Shown one piece after another: positions 23,894-32,467 of a stretch of DNA of 64,000 nt (positions are counted from its first letter, which is position 1; each line of letters begins with the position of its first letter). Position numbers and translations under genes: made by a program. The notes below the pieces were generated by a model. That model worked only from the letters and a program-made list of their open reading frames with translations, was not told the origin of the DNA and searched no databases. Where the stretch lies: assembly GCA_034927345.1 (NCBI GenBank), contig JAYFQE010000004.1, forward strand, positions 1 through 64,000, read 5' to 3'. The stretch is from JAYFQE01 sp034927345. GTDB lineage: Bacteria; Bacillota; Clostridia; Saccharofermentanales; UBA5734.

Positions 23894-26347
23894 TCAAGAT
23901 CCTTTCACAAGATTATCCAGCGTTGACGCGACGCCGGACAAGGTCTGCCGGATGCGTTCGATATCAAAACTCTGTAAAGCGTCGGTCAGCAGGAAGGCCT
24001 GGCGGAGCAGGGATTCCACCTGATATTGCCGGCCGGCTTCTTCCAGGACCGCAATCAGGTTTTTAACCTGATTGACTTTAAGGACGACATTCAGCCGGTT
24101 GACGATCGGCAGTATCTCTGCTGAAATATGATTCTTTAAATCATCGGATACCGGGATCGGTTTTTCCGTCGGCTCCTCTGCCGGACAACCGTCAACAGCA
24201 GCCGGTCCGCTTTCGCCGCTTTCATCGTCCTTGTCGGTTCCGTCCGGCGCCGCAAGAGGCAGAAACCGCAGCAATGCCGCATAAAGGGCCTGGCTGGTGA
24301 CCGGTTTGGCAAGATAATCGTCAAATTCGAGATTTCGTTTGTCTTTTTCCAGTGATGATGAAGCGGTCAGCGCGATTATTTTTATATGGCTGGTTGCTTC
24401 ATTCGTTCGCAATTGAGTAAAAGCTTCATAACCGTCCATGATCGGCATGCGGATATCCATCAGAATCAAGTCGGGCAGGATCTCGCCGGCGGTCATTACC
24501 GCCTCATAGCCGTTTTCGGCTGTTGTGACATCCAGCCCTTTTCGGGTTAATAATTCCTTGATCAGCAGCCGGTTGGACTCGACATCGTCGACAACCAGGA
24601 TAGTCGCTTTATCGAACCGGCGGCTGCCCAGATCAGCTGCGGCCTGTTCCGGCGGCAGAGCGCCGGCCACGGCGATGTCAACGTGGTTGATGTTAACCGT
24701 AAAGGTGCTGCCCTGACCGACAATGCTGGCAACGGATATCTCGCCGTGCATCATCTCCACCAGACGCTTGGTGATCGACAGACCCAAGCCGGTGCCGCCG
24801 TACTTGCGGTTGCTTTGGCCGGTCTGCTGGCGGAAAGATTCGAAAATAGCCTGGTTCTGAGATTCGGGAATGCCGATGCCGGTATCTGAAACCCGGATGA
24901 CCAGATTGATCCGGCTGTCATCACCGGCTGAATCATCAGCCCGGTCAACTTGAATGGCGACATGCCCGTGATCGGTAAATTTAATCGCGTTGCCAACCAG
25001 GTTCAGCAAAATCTGCCGCAGCCGGGTTTCATCAAGCAACAAAGCCGCCGGCAAATTCGGGTCGACCTGCAGGATGAATTTTAGATTTTTGCTGCGGATT
25101 TTCTGGCGGAAAATCTGTTCCATTTCCCGGAACAGACTGCGCGGATTAACCGGAGATAACTGCAGTTCCATCATGCCGGCTTCGATTTTCGACAAGTCGA
25201 GGATGTCGTTGATTAAAAGCAGCAAACCATGGCCTGCCGAGCTGATGGCGTCGGTATACGAACGCTGGCGCGGATCCAGCGCCGTAACCGCCAGCAGCTC
25301 GCTGAAACCGATAACGGCGTTCAGCGGCGTGCGGATCTCATGGCTCATATTGGCCAGAAATTCACTTTTGGCCGCGTTGGCCTGATCGGCGGCATTCCTG
25401 GCGGCAATCAGTTCGTTTTCCAGCTTTATCCGCGCGCTGATGTCGCGGGTCGACGACTGGATCGAGATGAGCTCGCCGGTTTGTTCATGGTATTTAGGCC
25501 GCAGATTGCTCTCGACCCAGATATAGCCGCCGTCTTTGCAGAGGCAGCGAAAGGAAAGCGTAAACAGCGGTTTCGGCTGTTCAACAATCTCCTGATAGAT
25601 TTGCTCAAATTGTCCGCGGTCATCCGGATGATAGAAATCAGCCATCGGGCGGCCGATGATTTCCGACGGTTCAAAGCCGCAGATCAGTTTGCTGGCCGAC
25701 GAAACGTACTGGAAGATCCGGTTGGGATTCATCATGGTGATCATATCGGACGCGTTTTCCGTCAAGATCTGGAATTGCTGCTGATGGCTCAGCTCGCTTT
25801 TTACTTCGCGCATTTCTTTTTCGATCATCAGTTCGCGCAATTTATCAAGACCCAGTTCGGCCAGAATGCCGACAAAGACCTGAACGAAAGCCAGACTCTG
25901 CGCAACCTGCCGCTGGGTCAGCACCGGTATCAGGCGAACCGCGGCCAGGTACTCGTCCACGTCGTAACCCAGCTGGACGGCTTGATTTGCGAAATAGTCC
26001 CGGTCCGGATTTTCCAGAAAGAAAAAGCCCATATAGATCCGCGCCAGCGTCCGTCCTTCGATGATGACCGGTGCGACGCTCGCCGTCAGGCCGTTCCGGG
26101 TTGTGAAGACCGATACGGACGGCGCGTCGGCGATGATTGTTTCAGGCAGCCGATCGCAATGAACACAGGCGGCATCAACCATGGATTCAACCCGGGGGAA
26201 ACGGCTGACAGCCTGAGTTTTGGAAACGGCCAGCCGGGTTCCTTCCTGATCGGCCAGAATAAGCGGTATCCCGGTTAAGGTGCAGAGTTTTTCCAAAAGA
26301 ACCGAAATCCGCGAAGGATTGACAAGGTCAAGAAAACGATACGCCAC
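23894..26347 (-). CDS. hybrid sensor histidine kinase with PocR ligand-binding domain
   Basis: An 817-residue soluble kinase. Order: PocR-type sensor (about 4-170; PLILADQEGTRLAVS, cysteines in DAACVHCDRL), PAS domain (about 190-310), HisKA with the phosphorylated histidine near H335 in MSHEIRTPLNAV, ATPase domain (about 435-560; VGNAIKFTDHG, DTGIGIPESQ, GGTGLGLSI), receiver domain with the target near D630 in LILMDIRMPIMDGYE, and a helical C-terminal domain without a clear phosphotransfer histidine. PocR domains bind small organic ligands such as diols in known cases. The GTG start at 26347 has AGGAGG six bases upstream; the longer frame to 26578 runs into the divergent LacI promoter. It forms a pair with the REC-GGDEF protein. 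Confidence 0.9.
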   Translation of the reverse strand: MAYRFLDLVNPSRISVLLEKLCTLTGIPLILADQEGTRLAVSKTQAVSRFPRVESMVDAACVHCDRLPETIIADAPSVSVFTTRNGLTASVAPVIIEGRTLARIYMGFFFLENPDRDYFANQAVQLGYDVDEYLAAVRLIPVLTQRQVAQSLAFVQVFVGILAELGLDKLRELMIEKEMREVKSELSHQQQFQILTENASDMITMMNPNRIFQYVSSASKLICGFEPSEIIGRPMADFYHPDDRGQFEQIYQEIVEQPKPLFTLSFRCLCKDGGYIWVESNLRPKYHEQTGELISIQSSTRDISARIKLENELIAARNAADQANAAKSEFLANMSHEIRTPLNAVIGFSELLAVTALDPRQRSYTDAISSAGHGLLLLINDILDLSKIEAGMMELQLSPVNPRSLFREMEQIFRQKIRSKNLKFILQVDPNLPAALLLDETRLRQILLNLVGNAIKFTDHGHVAIQVDRADDSAGDDSRINLVIRVSDTGIGIPESQNQAIFESFRQQTGQSNRKYGGTGLGLSITKRLVEMMHGEISVASIVGQGSTFTVNINHVDIAVAGALPPEQAAADLGSRRFDKATILVVDDVESNRLLIKELLTRKGLDVTTAENGYEAVMTAGEILPDLILMDIRMPIMDGYEAFTQLRTNEATSHIKIIALTASSSLEKDKRNLEFDDYLAKPVTSQALYAALLRFLPLAAPDGTDKDDESGESGPAAVDGCPAEEPTEKPIPVSDDLKNHISAEILPIVNRLNVVLKVNQVKNLIAVLEEAGRQYQVESLLRQAFLLTDALQSFDIERIRQTLSGVASTLDNLVKGS

Positions 26348-26414
26348 GAAGATCCTCCTGTACAGCCAAAAGATTATGGCCTCTATTTTACGACATGTCA
26401 GTCGAAAAAGCAGC

Positions 26415-26452
26415 TTGACAGACGAGATTATCTTGCTTATATTAACGTTAAT
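26415..26452 (+). promoter_or_regulatory. LacI gene promoter with overlapping operator
   Basis: TTGACA (26415-26420), 17 bases, TATATT (26438-26443). The perfect palindrome ATTAACGTTAAT (26441-26452) overlaps the -10 box and the start of transcription, the position of a self-repressing LacI operator. Its half-site ATTAACG recurs at 32257 in front of the glycyl radical enzyme. Confidence 0.78.
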
Positions 26453-26485
26453 GATACGAAAAAGCAGCAGTGAGGAACAATATTC

Positions 26486-27496
26486 ATGAATAATGACGCC
26501 CCCGGGACTCATTCCGGCAAAACAACCCTGCGCGATGTCGCCCAGGCAACCGGGTTCTCGATCAACACGGTTTCTCATGCCCTGAAGGATAAACCGGATA
26601 TTTCGGCAGCCACAAAAGAGCGCATCCGGCTGGCTGCCCGCGATCTGGGCTACATTGCCGATTCAGTGGCCGGTTCTTTACGTTCCGGCGTCTCACGGAC
26701 GATCGCAGTCATCCTGGGCGATATGTCCAATCCCCATTTTGGCTTGTGGGTTCGCGAAATCGAGACTTCGGCCTTTCGGCAAGGTTATAGCACGTTGATC
26801 ATCAATACGGACGAAGACGAACAGGTCGAACGGGAAGCCATCAAAGCCGCCGTTGGCAAAAGGGTTGACGGCATCATTTTGTGTCCGACCCAGAAATCCG
26901 ACTGTAATCTGATCTTGCTGAAGAGCATCAGCATTCCCTTTGTTCTGATTGGCCGGCGATATCAGGATGCCGATTTAAATTATGTTGTGCCGGATGATGT
27001 CGAAGGCGGCTGTCTGGCGGCGGGTCATCTGCTGGACAGGGGCTGCCGGCATATCCTGATGCTGAACGGCCCGGCTCATATTTCCAGTGCCCGCGAACGT
27101 TACGAGGGCTATTGCAAAGCGCATGCCGAACGCGGCCTGGCTGTCGATCCCCGCTACCTGCTGTCGGTCGGCGTTCAGTCCGGCCAATGCCGCCGGACTG
27201 TTGAGCGTGTTCTGGCCGAAGGCCTTGATTTCGACGCCGTTGTAGCGTTCAGTGATCTTTTGGCTCTGGAAACACTGGCGACGCTGCGGTCCCGGCCGGT
27301 TCCGGTTGTCGGCTTCGATGATATCCTGGGCGGCATGCTCTTGCCGGTATCCTTGACCTCGGTAGCGCCGGATTTGAACGCTGTTGCCTCCTGCGCCGTC
27401 AGCCGGCTGATGGAGATGATGGCGGCCAGACAACAAAAAACATCGGCCGGCCAACCGGTTCAGACCGTGCTGCCGGTTCGCCTGTACAGCCGGTAA
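26486..27496 (+). CDS. LacI-family transcriptional repressor
   Basis: A 336-residue repressor. The helix-turn-helix lies at about 12-35 (TLRDVAQATGFSINTVSHAL) with the hinge helix near DSVAGSLRSGVSR. A periplasmic-binding-protein-like effector domain fills the rest (TIAVILGDMSNPHFG, DGIILCPTQKS, FVLIGRR, PVVGFDD). It is followed after 18 bases by a GH127-like arabinofuranosidase, and its likely operator overlaps its own promoter. The same half-site in front of the glycyl radical enzyme operon suggests that this protein controls the whole 26.4-32.3 kb block in response to a pentose-containing sugar; the effector is inferred. Confidence 0.92.
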   Translation: MNNDAPGTHSGKTTLRDVAQATGFSINTVSHALKDKPDISAATKERIRLAARDLGYIADSVAGSLRSGVSRTIAVILGDMSNPHFGLWVREIETSAFRQGYSTLIINTDEDEQVEREAIKAAVGKRVDGIILCPTQKSDCNLILLKSISIPFVLIGRRYQDADLNYVVPDDVEGGCLAAGHLLDRGCRHILMLNGPAHISSARERYEGYCKAHAERGLAVDPRYLLSVGVQSGQCRRTVERVLAEGLDFDAVVAFSDLLALETLATLRSRPVPVVGFDDILGGMLLPVSLTSVAPDLNAVASCAVSRLMEMMAARQQKTSAGQPVQTVLPVRLYSR

Positions 27497-27514
27497 ACAG
27501 GAGGAGTGCGGTTT

Positions 27515-29269
27515 ATGAACAATCAGGTTTGGGACAATAACGAAAAGAATGTGATCAAGGATCGTGTATTCTCGCCCTTATATGGCGTGAAGCTGAAAGA
27601 CGGTTTGTTTCAGAAGACATTCCATAACAATATCGGTTATCTGAAGAGCCTGGATTATGATGCCATGCTTTATTGGTTCCGCTGCCGCGCCGGCGAAAAA
27701 GCACCCGGAAAACCCTACAGCGGCCATTTTGAAGACAATATAAAAGGACAGACGGCCGGATTGTTCCTGATGGGCGCCGGACATACGCTGCGCTGGAGCG
27801 AAGACATGCAGCTGCGGCGCGAATTGACCGACATGGTCCGTGAAATCGGCCGCTGCGCCGATGCGGACGGCTATCTGATGGCGGTGCCGAAAACGGAATT
27901 CGGCACCAAAGAGTATCCGCATTATGTGCGTATCTGGCTGACTTATGGCCTGACAGCGGCCGCTTTGGCCGGAGACACGGAAGCGTTCGGCCTTCTGCGG
28001 CGCTGGCAGGACTGGTTTAACCATTGCGACGACCTGCCGGTTATCCGCTACCTGATGCTCGCTTTCCAGGGGGTGGTCGCCAGCACTTATCTTTACAATA
28101 CCCCGGTCGGCCGCCGCGAGGATATCGACATAACCGTACAGTATTATGAAGAAGATTGGCGGCTGGCCCAATTTATCAATAATGAACGGGATGCCATTCA
28201 TAAACGCAATCAGCCGGGCATCGAACCCCATCCGCACGGGACGGAGATCGAAGCGATGGAAGGTTATCTCGACTTGTACCGGGCGACCGGCAAGCATTAC
28301 TATTTACGCGCAGTGCAGAACTTTTACCGGCTCTATCAGAACGATTGGGAATACCCGGGCGGCGGCATCGCCATGTGCGAAGCCGAAAGCTCCTATCCGC
28401 AATGTTATTGGCTGTCCAACAACCGCCATTATAACGAGTTGTGCTGTTCGTCTTTCTGGCTGCTGCTCAATCAGCGCTTCCACCGCCTGGAGCCGGAGAC
28501 CGAGTCTTATGTTGCCGAGATTGAAAGCTCGATTTACAATATTGGCATCGCCAATCAAAATCATGAAAAGAACATTTTCTACTTTGCCCATCTGGACCAG
28601 GAAAAGAAAAATTACGACAGTCTGGTTCACTGCTGCTGTGGTGTCGGCACGAAATTATTCGGCGCTCTGCCCGAATATATCTATTCGCTTGGCGAACAAG
28701 AGCTCTATGTTGATTTGTTTGCCGCCTCCGAGCTGACCTGGGAACGCGATCAGGGTCCGGTTGTGGTCAGCATGGAGACCGCGATGCCTTATCAGAGCCA
28801 GGTCACGTTGAGACTGACTTGCGATCCGCAGGCCTTTGCCATGAAGATCCGGATGCCGCGCTGGCTGGCCGGCCCGATTGTCCTTGACTTGAATGGCAGA
28901 CCGGCTGCCGAAGGGCGGCCGGGTACTTACGTGGTGATCGAACGGTCTTGGCAGACCGGCGACACCATATCTTTCACGTTGCCCTTTGCCTGGCGTCCGA
29001 CGAAATATATCGGCGCCGAGCAAGTTGAAGGCTATGAGCGCTGGGCCTATGAAGCCGGGCCTTTGCTGATGGCTTTCAAGGGGCAGCTTGATGGACAGGG
29101 CTGTCTGCCGCTGCCGTTCCGGCCGGATGAGATACCGGGACGCCTGCAGCCGGCGGGTGAATCCATGCACTTTACAGTAAATGGACTGGAAGGCGTTGAG
29201 GTCGTGCCTTACCTGGAAATCGAACCCCTGACGCCCTTTACCTGTTTCCCGATCTTTGCGGCACAATAA
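27515..29269 (+). CDS. beta-L-arabinofuranosidase-like glycosidase (GH127/DUF1680)
   Basis: A 584-residue protein with an alpha/alpha-barrel (about 60-400) followed by beta-sandwich domains. The region VHCCCGVGTKLFGALPEYIY corresponds to the cysteine-rich active-site segment of GH127 enzymes, in which a zinc-held cysteine acts as nucleophile; a glutamate upstream (CEAESSYPQ) may belong to the same site. There is no signal peptide, so it acts in the cytoplasm. ATG 27515 has GGAGGAG eight bases upstream. It is cotranscribed with the LacI gene and ends five bases from the convergent activase gene. The exact sugar specificity (GH127 or a sister family such as GH146) cannot be settled here. Confidence 0.82.
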   Translation: MNNQVWDNNEKNVIKDRVFSPLYGVKLKDGLFQKTFHNNIGYLKSLDYDAMLYWFRCRAGEKAPGKPYSGHFEDNIKGQTAGLFLMGAGHTLRWSEDMQLRRELTDMVREIGRCADADGYLMAVPKTEFGTKEYPHYVRIWLTYGLTAAALAGDTEAFGLLRRWQDWFNHCDDLPVIRYLMLAFQGVVASTYLYNTPVGRREDIDITVQYYEEDWRLAQFINNERDAIHKRNQPGIEPHPHGTEIEAMEGYLDLYRATGKHYYLRAVQNFYRLYQNDWEYPGGGIAMCEAESSYPQCYWLSNNRHYNELCCSSFWLLLNQRFHRLEPETESYVAEIESSIYNIGIANQNHEKNIFYFAHLDQEKKNYDSLVHCCCGVGTKLFGALPEYIYSLGEQELYVDLFAASELTWERDQGPVVVSMETAMPYQSQVTLRLTCDPQAFAMKIRMPRWLAGPIVLDLNGRPAAEGRPGTYVVIERSWQTGDTISFTLPFAWRPTKYIGAEQVEGYERWAYEAGPLLMAFKGQLDGQGCLPLPFRPDEIPGRLQPAGESMHFTVNGLEGVEVVPYLEIEPLTPFTCFPIFAAQ

Positions 29270-29274
29270 TAGGA

Positions 29275-30126
29275 TTAAAGAATGACGCCGGTCATGCCCA
29301 GACGGGAAAATTCGTCCAGGGGAACAGCGGCCAGGTTTTGTTCCTGTCGGATATCCAGAGTGAAATCCCGGCCGGCCATCGGGTATTTGGCGCCGGCCAG
29401 CGGATTGTAAGGCATCAGTTCCACCTGCTGCGGCAGCGTGCGGGCATCGGACAGCCATACGGCGATCCGCTTCAGATGGGCCGGTTCGTCATTGATGCCC
29501 GGAATCAGGGGAATACGGATGACATAAGGCCGGTCCTGTTGTTTCAGCCAGGTCAGGTTGCGCAGGATCGGCTCGTTATCGACGCCGGTCCATTGGCGGT
29601 GCCGTTCTGGCTCGAGCAGCTTGATATCCACATACATCCGGGTGCAAGCCCTTGTTACCTGACGGAAGACTGTTTCACGGGCATACCCTGATGTTTCTAC
29701 GACGGTGTCAATCCTGGCAAGACGGTTTAGAAGCGCCAGCAAAAATTCCGGCTGCGCCAGCGGTTCGCCGCCGGAAAAAGTAATGCCGCCGCCGCTGAAA
29801 GCCAAATCCTCGGCCTGGCTCAGCAGTTGTTCGGCCAGGGCCGCGTCATCGTAGATTTGTCCGGCTATTTTAATCAGGTTTTGCGGACAAATATGGACGC
29901 AGCGATCGAAAGGCCGGCATTCGGGATGCCCGCACGGCCGGCGGCAGCGGCCGCAGCCGGCGCAGCCGTTCCGGGAAACCAGCAGCTGCGGCTGCGGACT
30001 GATCCCTTCCGGATTGTGACACCACGCGCAGCGCAGCGGACAGCCCTTAAAAAAAACCGTTGTACGCAGGCCGGGTCCATCCTGCAGGGTCAATTCTTTA
30101 ATATCAAAAATCATGCCTTTGCTCAT
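29275..30126 (-). CDS. glycyl radical enzyme activase (radical SAM)
   Basis: A 283-residue activating enzyme. The radical SAM cluster motif is KGCPLRCAWCHNPEG (CxxxCxxC), directly followed by an insert with eight or so cysteines (CAGCGRCRRPCGHPECR, CVHICP) that should hold two extra iron-sulfur clusters, as in activases of non-PFL glycyl radical enzymes. Later motifs ITFSGGEPLAQPEF (SAM binding) and VDIKLLEPERHRQWTGVDN are typical. It makes the glycyl radical on the enzyme encoded 40 bases upstream. The ATG at 30126 has GAAGGACGG upstream. Oxygen sensitivity implies an anaerobic host. Confidence 0.93.
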   Translation of the reverse strand: MSKGMIFDIKELTLQDGPGLRTTVFFKGCPLRCAWCHNPEGISPQPQLLVSRNGCAGCGRCRRPCGHPECRPFDRCVHICPQNLIKIAGQIYDDAALAEQLLSQAEDLAFSGGGITFSGGEPLAQPEFLLALLNRLARIDTVVETSGYARETVFRQVTRACTRMYVDIKLLEPERHRQWTGVDNEPILRNLTWLKQQDRPYVIRIPLIPGINDEPAHLKRIAVWLSDARTLPQQVELMPYNPLAGAKYPMAGRDFTLDIRQEQNLAAVPLDEFSRLGMTGVIL

Positions 30127-30166
30127 AAGCGGCCGTCCTTCGCGCCTTTTTCCTGTTTGGCAGACT

Positions 30167-32227
30167 TTAGACAACAAATTCCTGCCGGGCGATAACATGA
30201 TCCTGATAGGCTTTGTCCAGCTCAACGAAATAAGCGCTCCAGCCCCAGACACGGACGATCAGGCTGCGATACTGCTCCGGATGCCGCTGCGCCGCCAGCA
30301 GCGCTTCCTTATCGATAGAATTAAGCTGCAGCTGGTGTCCGCCGGACTGGACAAACAACTGAATCATCTGGGCAACCTTGCGCAGATTCTCCTGATTGCG
30401 GAAAACGCTGGCGTGGATCTCCAGAGTCAAGGGACCGCCGTTGATGACTTGTTTCAGATCCGGTTTGGTAAAGGAGCGGATAACCGACAGAGGACCCTTG
30501 CTTTTCACAAAAAGCTCCGGAGCGTAATTGGCGGCGAAAGCCTCACCCTTCAGGCGGCCGCCGGCCGTGGCGCCGGTCTGTTCGGCAAACCACAGGTAGT
30601 ACATGGCGGAACCGGTGCCGGCTCTGAAGCATCCGTTCCGTTCGTTAACCAGATGTTCGGTCGCGCGGCTGAAAGAAGCAAGCAGATGGACGGCCAGATC
30701 GTCGGCCTCGGCCTCGCCGTTGCCCCATTTAGGCATCTGGTAGCGCAAGGCGGCCAATAAGGCATCGTCACCGGCAAAATCCCGATCCATGGCGGCTTTC
30801 AACTGAGCGGCCGTCACCAGGTGTTCGTCGAACACCGCCGTTTTGACAGCGGCCAGGGCATCGACAGCCGTCGACAAACCGACGCCATGCAAGCCATAAT
30901 TATTATATCGGGCACCGCGCGATATATCTTGTCCCCGTTCCTGGCACCGGTCCATCAGGATGGACATGAACGGCGCCGGAATCAGGTAAAGATTGCGGAC
31001 TTTGCCGGCCTCCTGGCGGCAGGCCTCGGCCAGCGCCTGATCCACCTGACCGAGAAATGCCGCGAAGGTGGTTTCTGCCGTCAGGTGTTCCTGAACACAA
31101 TCATTAACGATTTTCGGCATGTTAACAGCGCCGATATTCGGTATGTCCATGCCGTATTTCGGGATGATGAATTCCCAGCAGGCTGCCACGGTATAATTGC
31201 GGGCATCCGTCAGTGAATATCCCTTGGATATCAGCCCTGGTATGACGACATCATCATTTGAATACTGGGGGAACCCCAATCCCTCCCGCGTCAAACGGGT
31301 TCCGGCTTCAAAGATCGCCAAAGGCGTCCGGCTGTTCACCCGCAAATTTATTTTCGGATCGATCAGCTTCAATTCACAAGACGCCTGCAGGCACAGGCGG
31401 GATAAATCGTTGTAAGCGTCCCGGCCGTCCTGATCCACGCCGCCCAGCATCAGGCTTTGGCCGTTGTCGCCTTGTTGAATGCCGGGATATAGGTCGCTGT
31501 CCAGATTCAAGGCGATAAAAAAGTCTTCGATCAAAGCGAGCGCGCCTGCTTCATCGAGGCGTCCCGCTGTCCGGTCAGCTAAATAATAAGGATAAAGATA
31601 CTGGTCAAAACGCCCCAGCGTGTTGTGGTATTCGCCCTCGCACCACAAAGTGAAATGTAAGATGCGAAGCGCTTGTAGCGCTTCGTGCAAGGTGCGGGCG
31701 CCGTGCGCCGGCACTTGCGCCAGAATGGCCGCGATTTCCGGACGTTCCTGCCGCAGGGCTTCCTGTCTGTACCGGTCGGTCAGATCGAGTATGGCGCCGA
31801 TGGATTCGCCGACGGCCTGATAAAATTCGATCTGATCCGGCGTCGCTGCCGGCGCGGCAGATCTTTGCCGGCAGTCTTCCAGAATCGTCACCAGGCCGGA
31901 ACCGATGGCCGAAGCATAGTCCGGGCAGATATTGCAGACCCGGCCGGCTTCATGAATATAATGGCTGTCCTTGATCGACTGCCATTCTGTTTCGGTATAT
32001 AGCGGCGCCGTCCGGCTGACGGTTCTCAGAAAGACAATCTGTTCCGCCGGCCGGACAACCGGCGTTTCGGCCGCCAGAAATTCGCTCAGACGGCGGGCTG
32101 CCCGGCAGGTTGGCGAAAGACCGGCGGCAGCCATCTGTTCAACCGGCTCAAAATCCGCCGTGCGGCGGTAAACAACATGTTTTTTAGCGCGAAGATCAAT
32201 CAGGAGGTCTTGAATTCGTGTATTCAT
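30167..32227 (-). CDS. glycyl radical enzyme of unknown specificity (pyruvate formate-lyase superfamily)
   Basis: A 686-residue member of the glycyl radical superfamily. The radical loop near the C-terminus reads RVWGWSAYF with the radical glycine at G662; most characterised members have a Tyr, Phe or similar residue where this one has Trp. The active-site cysteine is C350 in VAACWEFIIP, with a glutamate two residues later (C-x-E), the spacing found in dehydratases and C-N or C-S lyases (GCVE) and not in pyruvate formate-lyase (two adjacent cysteines). At 686 residues it is shorter than the usual 750-850. It is transcribed with its own activase from a consensus promoter covered by a LacI-type operator, beside an arabinofuranosidase, so a role in anaerobic breakdown of a sugar-derived diol or related compound is plausible. 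Confidence 0.88.
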   Translation of the reverse strand: MNTRIQDLLIDLRAKKHVVYRRTADFEPVEQMAAAGLSPTCRAARRLSEFLAAETPVVRPAEQIVFLRTVSRTAPLYTETEWQSIKDSHYIHEAGRVCNICPDYASAIGSGLVTILEDCRQRSAAPAATPDQIEFYQAVGESIGAILDLTDRYRQEALRQERPEIAAILAQVPAHGARTLHEALQALRILHFTLWCEGEYHNTLGRFDQYLYPYYLADRTAGRLDEAGALALIEDFFIALNLDSDLYPGIQQGDNGQSLMLGGVDQDGRDAYNDLSRLCLQASCELKLIDPKINLRVNSRTPLAIFEAGTRLTREGLGFPQYSNDDVVIPGLISKGYSLTDARNYTVAACWEFIIPKYGMDIPNIGAVNMPKIVNDCVQEHLTAETTFAAFLGQVDQALAEACRQEAGKVRNLYLIPAPFMSILMDRCQERGQDISRGARYNNYGLHGVGLSTAVDALAAVKTAVFDEHLVTAAQLKAAMDRDFAGDDALLAALRYQMPKWGNGEAEADDLAVHLLASFSRATEHLVNERNGCFRAGTGSAMYYLWFAEQTGATAGGRLKGEAFAANYAPELFVKSKGPLSVIRSFTKPDLKQVINGGPLTLEIHASVFRNQENLRKVAQMIQLFVQSGGHQLQLNSIDKEALLAAQRHPEQYRSLIVRVWGWSAYFVELDKAYQDHVIARQEFVV

Positions 32228-32250
32228 CAGTCAGTCACCTCGAAAACAGG

Positions 32251-32311
32251 ATAACATTAACGATATCATTATCGTTAATGTTATTATAGAAAAACGGGCA
32301 GGCTCTGTCAA
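32251..32311 (-). promoter_or_regulatory. glycyl radical enzyme promoter with 34-bp operator
   Basis: On the minus strand TTGACA (32311-32306), 17 bases, TATAAT (32288-32283): a full consensus promoter. The perfect palindrome at 32251-32284 has 15-bp arms (ATAACATTAACGATA and its complement) around TCAT, overlapping the -10 box and the transcript start. It contains the ATTAACG half-site also found at the LacI promoter at 26441. Confidence 0.85.
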
Positions 32312-32391
32312 GCCGCAGCTGCTCACAACGAAGCAGCTGCCTCGTTCTATCCGGACACCTTGTGAAAAATCCTGATTTGTCAAGAATACGA

Positions 32392-32400
32392 TGCTATAAT
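32392..32400 (+). promoter_or_regulatory. extended -10 promoter of the sugar isomerase-like gene
   Basis: TGCTATAAT is an extended -10 box; no good -35 lies at the right distance (TTGTCA at 32377 is only 12 bases away). Transcription would start near 32407. Confidence 0.55.
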
Positions 32401-32467
32401 AAATCAAAGAATGATCCCGTAAACCGGATCCATCTGAGTTTTGCGTGAATAAAGGAGTGAATCGTTT

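Noticed and set aside
25229..26278. 349-residue plus-strand frame opposite the hybrid kinase
   Set aside because: Kinase domains on the minus strand are complete and in order; the plus frame has no family features.
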